A DNA stretch of 64,000 bases, taken from Coccinella septempunctata. Lineage: Eukaryota > Arthropoda > Insecta > Coleoptera > Coccinellidae. The notes under the pieces were generated by a model. It saw only the letters and a list, made by a program, of their open reading frames with translations, searched no databases and was not told the origin of the DNA. Every line of letters begins with the position of its first letter. Within the stretch, counting starts at the first letter, position 1. A program made the translations under genes and the position numbers. Below, piece after piece: positions 55,201 to 64,000 of the stretch. The stretch spans positions 43,426,270-43,490,269 of the forward strand of contig NC_058189.1 of NCBI RefSeq assembly GCF_907165205.1, written 5' to 3'.

Positions 55201-58200
55201 ATGTGTTCTTTATCTCTGTACGCTTGTTCTTTTGATATTCACCTCTTAACACCTGTCCATTTTCAGAGCAAGCAGTTCCGAGTGGAGGATCTCAAATCTG
55301 ACGATGAATTTCATACTGCATCAGAATGCACCCTTCGTCATTCCAGATCATCCACCTACGACTCAGCCTCCGAGTGCGAAGCTCGCTACTCGCCTTGGTG
55401 GGAGTACGACAGAAACATGAACAAAGACATATCGAAAGAAAAAATGGTACTAGCTGTTGGATGCCCACAGTTACCACCGCCCGCAGAAGTACTGAAGCCG
55501 TCACCTGTTGTTCCTCCGGGTAAGATAGTCCATGAGGTGATCGAGACCACTCATATAAGAGTGGAGCATTCCCACACACTTGGAGTGAAGTCGTTTGTGC
55601 TGTCTTCTGAGACTGTTAGAGATAAGAATACACAGGGGTTCGACACTTCGGAATCTACCATATCCGTTGCTAATAACATTGATGTAAAAAGGGAGGATGA
55701 AGAGGCGGATGATGGAGGACTGTTGAAGAAACTAGAAGAGGTAAGAATTTTTTGATTCAGATAAAAAATATTCTTCAGTATACTCTCACTAAAGATTTTA
55801 ATTGTGAAACCTTCTGTACACTCTATACAGGATGTTCTTAATTGTAGAAATGAATTCAATTTTGGAAAAAGGTACTTGTGTACCTACTATTTTTTTTTAA
55901 TGTGAAATTCAATGCTCTTACGCAAGCCACTGAAATTGCTGAAGATGATATATTCAACGTAAAAAAAAACCTTAATGAGTATCCCTTCTCACCAAATTTC
56001 GTTCAAATATCTTCAACGCAGTGTATCCTGGAAACAAAGCATACGCCTGCAGGACCTTTTCTAGCCCATATAACTAAGAGAAAAATAACCTGAATTTATT
56101 CCCCAAGTTAAGGAAATAGCCTGTATATTATACAGGATCACCAACATCAAAGGACCTTTTGCAACCATTTGCAAATGTCTTTTCTCCTTCCTTACGTAGG
56201 GTGAATGGCGATTTATGAATCTAACGAGAGGATTCTTTCACAATATTAACGCTTTGTTACTGCATTATACTGAATAGCAAATTTTGAGGGTCGTAGATAA
56301 TAGTATACAGGGTGAGTCTTTGACTCGAACAAATATTTTATCGGAAGATTCTTGAGGTCAAAAGGAAAACTATTTTCCCTTACCATTTTTTCCGAATCGG
56401 CTCAGTTTGAAAAATACAGGCTGTTGAAAAATCGTATCTCACACACGGCTTTATAGAATGAAATGCATTTCGGAATACAAGATATCACTCACGTCTCCCA
56501 GTTTTCTCATATTGTTACAACTACATACCATAAAAATACCAAAAATTCAAAGACTCCAACTCTTGAAATTTATTTGGACACTATTCAATGAATATTTGAA
56601 GGTTTTGTAAAATAAAAGTATTCATATTTTCTCGTATGGTGCGCTGTGTTCGAGTAATTTGATGTTCAAAAATTAAAAAGTTTCTTTGAAATTCAAAAAT
56701 TGGCTACTTTGGCTGAATACAACTCTGTTTAAGAGATCCACAAATGTATCGTGTCACAGATTCAGCTAGTTATTCTGAAAGTAATTTTGTTTTTACAGGG
56801 GTGGCACAGCTCATTATGAAAACTTAAAAAGGCTATATCTTTTTATCCGGGCCGAATCGAAAAAAAAAACAAGAATCTACTGTTAAAATATTTGTACGAG
56901 TTAAAGACTCATCCTGTTCAAAGTATATCATTTCATGAGGAGGAGAAGTGTCACTTTTCAAGGCGAGCCTGTATGCCATTCTACCTAACATATGCAAAAA
57001 TGTAGTTCACTTTGTGGAATTATTCTAACGTTTTTTTGAGCTACATAATCAGTCAAATACAATTCTTCTTTTTCTATCTCCATATTAGGCGAAATCGCCA
57101 GTTAATTCTTCGTCTTCTAGCCTAATGTGTGCTTAGGTTGTCGGTCCATCTTTTTCTAGGTCGACCCTGATTTCTGTGGCCTAATGAGGATTTGTCAAGT
57201 GCTATTCTGACAATTATTACAGCGCTCTTTCTGTCTATGTGTGTGTTCTTAGTACAGTTCATGTTTTTCGTTTTAACCGTTCTTGGTATGTTTTCGTTTA
57301 TTTTGTAACACATTTCATATTGATATAAATATATGATAGTTAATTTTCTGGTTCACATCAAAGCATAACAACAAATGAATAGCAGAATAGTACTTAATAT
57401 CGAAAATATAGAAAAAGGTAGGTATAGGTTTCACTTGAGAAAATTCTCAAAAATATCAGTATTTTAATATGTGATTCAAGGGAACGAAAGAATAATTCAC
57501 GATTGTATGAGAGAGGTAATCTCACTAATGATAAAGCAGGATGCAACTAAATTTTGATCTGAAACAGATGTTCAAAGTGGAAACAACTAGTTTCCATATA
57601 TTTCTTTTAATAATAATAATAAAAAGTGAAGGCGGTACTGCTGGGAACGGCGAGAACTGTAGGCAAGTATATGGGGAATGCAGAGGAACACACTCTGCAT
57701 GCAAGAAGCCGAGGTGCGGCCCGAACCCGACCACCAGCACGATACCGAAAACCTGGAAAGGGCTCCAAAAGATCTTAATCCTTGATATCTGAGATATCTG
57801 GGATAAGTGAATGTTCCTCTGGAGAGGAGTGTGAAAGCCGCAAGGCTAAGTCATAAATCAACATTATTTACCCAACAGGAAGAATCCCAATTACAGGGTA
57901 AAATATACAGGAACATTTAAAAAAATAACGAAACTAGCAGATATAAAACAGTAAAAAAAATATACCATGAATTTTCTTGAATAATAAGTATTCAACAAAA
58001 TTGCAACAAAAAAAACATATTCACATTACACATGCGAAACACTGGTGCACGCACCAACAAGTTTGTACGAGGTACCAATAAACAGAATTTTTGAAAATAT
58101 GGAATGCATTAATAATGTCTCTTTTATGTTATGAAGGAATTTCAGGCGAGCTAACAAGTTGGGATCAAAATAATTAATTTGGATAATTTTCTCCCAAAAC

Positions 58201-61200
58201 CTCATTTTTTATAGAAAAATCAGAATTTTTGACAAATTCTTAATTTCTTTTCATATTTTTTTTTTCAAATCTACATATATCATTGTATGTGGAAAACAGC
58301 ATTAATTTCTTTTTCTTTAACTGTATTATAACAGATGATTATCAATATTAATAATTATCTAAATAAAAAAATCCGATTTAATCGATCTTCAATCAAGGTT
58401 GGTAATTGAACTAATTTTGAGAATTATTGATATCTACCTAATGCAGAAATTGGACTTATTCGACTTCTAGGTGTTGTAATAGCGCTCAAAATTGTTAATT
58501 AATAAAAATATATCTGAAACGTAATCCACTTTCACAGTATCTCAATACATATACGCATTATTCAATTATTATTAGGTGTATATTTTTAGAACTGAATGAA
58601 TTGAAGAAATGTTTGGAACTTTCTAAAGAATTGACAATTCTAGAATCGTATATTATAAATACTTCGAACTGGATTGGAATGACATTTGTTGCGATTTTCA
58701 GTCAGTATGCTGTATCGCAGATTTATACTATTTCGTTTTATTGAAACCAACAAAACATTACGACAATTTAGTAGGATCTTCTTTTGTGAATTAATTCAAT
58801 GTTTTGATGAAGCAAAATCAGAACGATTCGCCACAAACGGGACAAAATATATACAGGGTGAGTCTTTGATTCGTACAAATATTTCAACAGTAGATTCTTG
58901 GGGTTAAAAGAAACACTTTTTTAACCATTTTTACCGATTCGCCTTATGGTGAAAAACCATAAATAAAAGATATTTTTAGTTCTCTAAAATGGTTTTATTG
59001 AATTAAAGGAATTTCGTTTCTCATTTATTTGATGAATCTTTTTCACACAAGATATCAATCATTTCTACGTACCGGGTTTTTCACCATAATTTGATCCCCC
59101 CTTTATTTTTGTTACTAAAAGAGGTACAAAAAAAAGTTTTATACAAAAGTTTCACCATAAAAATAACAAGAATCCAACTCTTGAAACTGAGTTGGTCGCT
59201 ATCTAATGAATATTTGAACGTTTTGTAAAATAAAAGTATTCCTCATATTTTCTCATATAATGCGCCATTTTCGAGTAATTTGATGTTCAAAAATTAAAAA
59301 GTATCTGTGAATCTGAAAAATTGGGTACTTTGACCGAATCCTTTTAAAAGTGTTTTTTTTTTTTGACCAAGAGGATCTATTGTTGAAATATTTGTAAGAA
59401 TCAAAGTCTCATTATGTATATATGGTTGGTCAGATGAGTTCACGAGAAATAGTTTTTCCTCATAAGATAATCCTCGTTTTTGAAAACTAATCGATATACC
59501 AAGTGTTCAAGATAATTTTCCATCAATAGCTTGTTGGGTGTGGTGAGTTGTGTGTGATTTTTGAAATAACGGTTTTTTGTTACGTACATCTTCTTATTCT
59601 TCAGTAATCGATACACATATGGTATTGAATTCAGAAAAAACATTCGAAATGGCGGAAAATCTGCAATGTTCAAGATTGTGTATTCGATTTTTTTTTAAAT
59701 TTCCATTAACAAATGTCTCCAAACATCAAGCACAACTTTTTATACACGTCCACAACGAAAAAAATTTTGCAATTCTTCGCTGTGCGGAAAAAATTATTGT
59801 GATAGAAGTGTATGAGAGATATTTGGAAGTTTATATGAACTATTACTTCATGTAAATATCAATATCAAACGGTTAAATAAACCGTTTGATATTTTTATTC
59901 TATTTCTATACTGATCTAAGGGATGAAAAATAGACTGAAGACGTGAATATGGAGAAAAGTTTATTAAATTTTTGTGAAAATTTTTAGAAAATAGAATTGA
60001 ATCCAAAAATATTGGGATGTAACTGGAAACAATAATAAATTATAAGTACCTATTTGACCGAAACGATTATTTCGAAATCAAAGCACAACTCACCAAACTC
60101 AACACAATGTTGCTGAGAAATACACCCAGTCTTTTATCTCTTTTATATTTCGAGAACATGGCAAAAATATTTGTCTCGATTTTATCTATAGGTACGATTA
60201 TGTATTTATTGTTGATGTTAACAAAGAAATTACATATTTCAAATAATTTTTTTTATCGATACGATAGTTTCTCTTGTAAACTTCCCATTTCGTGTTTCAA
60301 TAGGTACAGTGTGTTTCACGTGAGCGTATCGCTGAATTTTGTAATTTATTCATTGAAGAAATGGAAAAATGGAACACTTAATATGATTTTTGTATTTTTG
60401 AGGGCGATTCAACTGTGCTGTCGGAAAACTTTCGACAGTGGATTACTGAAGAACCTTTTTGAGAAAAATTTTTCCTTATTTCTGTTTGTCAGACGATTTC
60501 TCACTTTATTTTTTTCGTTACTTGGTATCGTTGGCCAGCCAGTTGATACGCGTTACTATTACTAATGATACCCTTCTTGTATTAAGTATTTGAGAATTTA
60601 TTTATTTAGGAGCAAAACATCCATTTCGGTTCATATAGAATGTATAGAGATTCCGTTTCTTTCAGTTCATTCCTTATTTATTATGATTGTTATCTACATC
60701 GATCAGACATATCCAGAGATAATAAATTATAGATTCCATTGGCTTGACACTTACTTATTTTTGTGTATTTTTATGTGTAATATCTTGAATGACATCTACA
60801 TCCACCCAATTCGAATTCCAAAAATAAATGCAGATAAATAAAGTTGGAATATTCTGAATGTGCTCTTTCGCCAAAATATAAATTCCAACTCGATATTATT
60901 GCGTTGAATCGACGACCTTGGATCCTTTCCATGAATAAGTTATTTAGTCCTCTGAATTATTTGGAAGATGATTGAACTCCAAATGTCCAGAACATTCACA
61001 AATAAACAAAAATATTGTACCCAATCGGTTGACAAAATAACCTGATATAGAAGATGCGAGGGAAAAACCTAGAGTAAACAACAGAAAATAATCTACATTT
61101 TGGGCATATATTGGTGGGAAAAACTGAATACTTCAAGCCATGCAAGGCAGTTGTTAACAGAACACCACAGAATTATCAATTTTTGCTTCGAAGTTTTGCT

Positions 61201-64000
61201 ACGAGGGAACGTACTTTTCAGTTTAACCTTTCGGTTAGCTTAAGCTGCCTGTAAAATCATCTATTATTCAGAAGTCTTTTCATTTTCAGTAGTGATATGT
61301 CGTGTTTCCGTTGTATTCGCTCATGGAAACAATTAAATTATCTGAGGAAATTGCTGACCAATGTTTGATTTTTATTGTTTTTTATAATAATCGAAGCCTC
61401 TCCTAGGTCATCAGTCATACATGAAATAGCTCATTGCAAATGTAATAGGAAATTCAGAAATACCTACATAGTTAAAAACGACACGTGAGTACAAATTATG
61501 AATTTTTTTGAATGCAATAGCTCACTTTCTGATCTTCAGTTTAGTCTCTCTCTTGGCTGCTTCGATATCACAGAGCACAGACTTGCTACATTTGTTGACC
61601 GCACTAAGGCCTTCGACTGTCTAGCTTATGATAAACCTTTTTTTAAGTTAAGAAAATTTGTGTTTGATGAGGCGGCGCTGAGATTGCTGAGAAGAGTTGA
61701 ATCTTTTATTACAGAAAGGCATCAGTTGATCTGCTCGGGTGATAATCCTCTGACTTAAGACCAAAAAACATGGGAGTCTCTCAGGGATCACTCTTGGGAC
61801 CAGCTTTATCTTTAATTATCAGATTATAATTCATTTTTCATTCATTCATTGCTGTATCCCGTTACCGGGAATAAATCTACAAAAAGAAGAAGAAAAAAAA
61901 AATAAAAAAATTCGAACAGACTTGTAACTTCTTAGTGCTAGTTGCGACTGTGTGCCCTCCTGTGACTAAAGAGATCCAACCGTGACCTGCAGATCCTTCC
62001 ACACTCAGGGCATGGATAGTCTCCAACCAGATCTGGCCGCCGCTGTATCCTTCTCGATTCTCCATTATAACTGTGGACCAAAGACCTCCACTGTGACCTG
62101 TCTAACGCTAGTTGTTCCCAGTTATGATTAGCATTAACAGATTATAATACACCAGGAATAGCAACCACGCTTTTTGTGGACGATACTGCAGTTGCAGTTA
62201 AGCTTTCTATCGCAAAGATACTGATGGAGTTGTCGCGAGACACACTATTGGGAATGCTTGAGTGGTTTCCTTCGAATGGTCGGCGTATGAATGAAGACTT
62301 CGATGAACACAAAACAAATAATATGGTACTCAGACTTAATATGAGTGGTTGTTTGGGGTTGCTGGATTATGTCAAATTTCTGGGGACGCTACACTGACTT
62401 GAAGTTTGGACGAGACTAAGCTAAAGCATATTTTAGCCTATCTGAACACCCTATGACTTCTTTTGTCAATTCCGGTATGATTGACATCTCAGTAGGCCAT
62501 GAAAGTCCCACTAGGCCTGGAAAGTCTAGACACAGCTTAATATCTGGTCACAAAAGATCTCTACCTATTTATGTAATTTCAATCACAGAACTGGAATATA
62601 CAAAAATATACTAGAGAAGTATTTGAAAATGAGATTTATTCAAATTCGGAACGAATTGTTCAGCATTCAAAATTGATACAATTATGTTTTCTATTTTCTA
62701 TTTGTTAGATAGAATCAAGAACAAAAACGGCAGTACAGAATTCAAGTTGTCGTCGATCAGTAAATAGATTCACATATAATAGGTCTATAGGTCAATGTTT
62801 ATTCTCAATACCAACCTGATTTCCACAAAACAACATCCTTACGAGATATTATTAACTTAAATTCGATTTTCCATAGCCTTCTGAGATGCCATTCATTCTT
62901 GAATGGACTATACTAACAAAATGCTATATCTAGTACACACCTGGATATATAGAATAAAAGAATATACGGGGTGCCCCTTGGGTGGGTACATGGTTCATAA
63001 CTTTTTTTCTGTACAAAGTATCGACAAACACTATATCGCCGAAAAACTCTTTAAATTGCAAAGGTGCAATAATGTACTGTGTGATGCATTTGAAAAAAAC
63101 GATTTATGGGGATCTGTAATTTGTCAAATAAAAAACGGGAGGGTTTTTTAGAAATCTAGTAGGACGCTGTCGTAAAATTAGAATAAACTCATGAAACTAA
63201 AATGTTTTTTCTATTGCAAAAGACCACTTCACAAAAAACAATTCTGGTTATCTAGTGATGAAAGTAAACCGTCTGAAAAAAATGGGAAGGCTACTTATAA
63301 ATGCTCAAATAGGTCACTGCTAATTTTCTTGTTAACCAGTGTCCAGCTCTAGAGAGTATTGCCTAATCAATTGAGCGCAAGGCTTAATTCCTTTAAACTA
63401 TTTGGCATATCATCGGCAGTTGTCAGATGATCTCTGAAAACAGTTTTCTTCAACTATCAACTAGACCCCAAAGAAAGAAATCTTTAGGATTAAGGTCTGG
63501 GGATCGCACGGGCAAAGGAATTGTGCTCCTCTGCAAATCTGAAGGTCCTTATAGTTGAATTGACAGTTAGGCCATCATGCTCATCTTTCTATCGAAATTT
63601 TTCAAAAACATTTGTTCCCATAATTTTGTAGATGTCTCAGATTATACGACAGAGGCCTACTAGACTTCGCAAAAACCATCCACCTTTCTTATTTTGCAAC
63701 ATATTTGGCAAACTTCACACAAGCTTTTGAAAAATATCATGCAATGGTGAAATAGAATCCTTTCTATGTGTTACATTTGAAAAAATTGAGGTATTGCAAT
63801 TTGAAATTTGTCATATTAGAAAATCGTAGTAGTACTCAACGGAACATCGACTTTGCCTTCATGTCAAAAGATACGCTGAAATTTAAGAACTCGACTGGTA
63901 AAAAGATGGTTGAGTTATGTTGAATAGTTCTGAATTTTTCTTCCATACAGACGCTGCTTTGACACATAAATAGGCATAATTAAAAAATGCAGGTAAATCT

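Overview
This window is AT-rich nuclear DNA from an insect, most likely a beetle. The order is an inference from the cuticle-protein and midgut-allergen families and the transposon load. Genes are split by long introns. Small genes have arthropod promoters (TATA about 31 bp upstream of a TCAGT initiator). Most of the remaining DNA is transposon debris.

Layout. (1) 5610-19241, minus: one three-exon gene that I assembled from compatible splice phases. It encodes a predicted 1,627-residue sarcomere-type protein with FN3-Ig-Ig-FN3 domains, a Ser/Pro-rich tail with 11-residue repeats, and a hydrophobic C-terminal segment. Its 6.1-kb first intron holds a head-to-head pair of Penelope-like element copies and a dead mariner-like element. 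(2) 21154-22369: a non-autonomous hAT element with a perfect 8-bp target duplication. (3) 24218-25222, minus: an intact single-exon L-lactate dehydrogenase. (4) 25381-28339: foldback elements, including a perfect 161-bp-arm palindrome that carries a convincing hammerhead ribozyme. (5) 29660-30904, plus: a secreted four-repeat insect-allergen/microvillar (G12-like) protein. (6) 38190-55740, plus: exons of an unrecognised large gene with a 13.9-kb intron. Two RR-type cuticle-protein genes (42101-43100 and 48625-49491) lie inside that intron on the opposite strand. They share exon structure, promoter spacing and a conserved upstream block. (7) 53330 to the end: LINE, Penelope-type and mariner remnants, including a LINE fragment inserted into an older LINE.

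The strongest unusual signal is self-cleaving RNA. A full type I hammerhead fold lies at 27472-27559. Weaker hammerhead cores lie in both Penelope copies (13700-13737 minus, 15341-15378 plus) and inside an inverted repeat at 54784-54915. The left palindrome arm lacks exactly the 76-nt ribozyme hairpin.

All gene models come from reading frames, splice consensus and motifs by eye. No database or transcript evidence was available.
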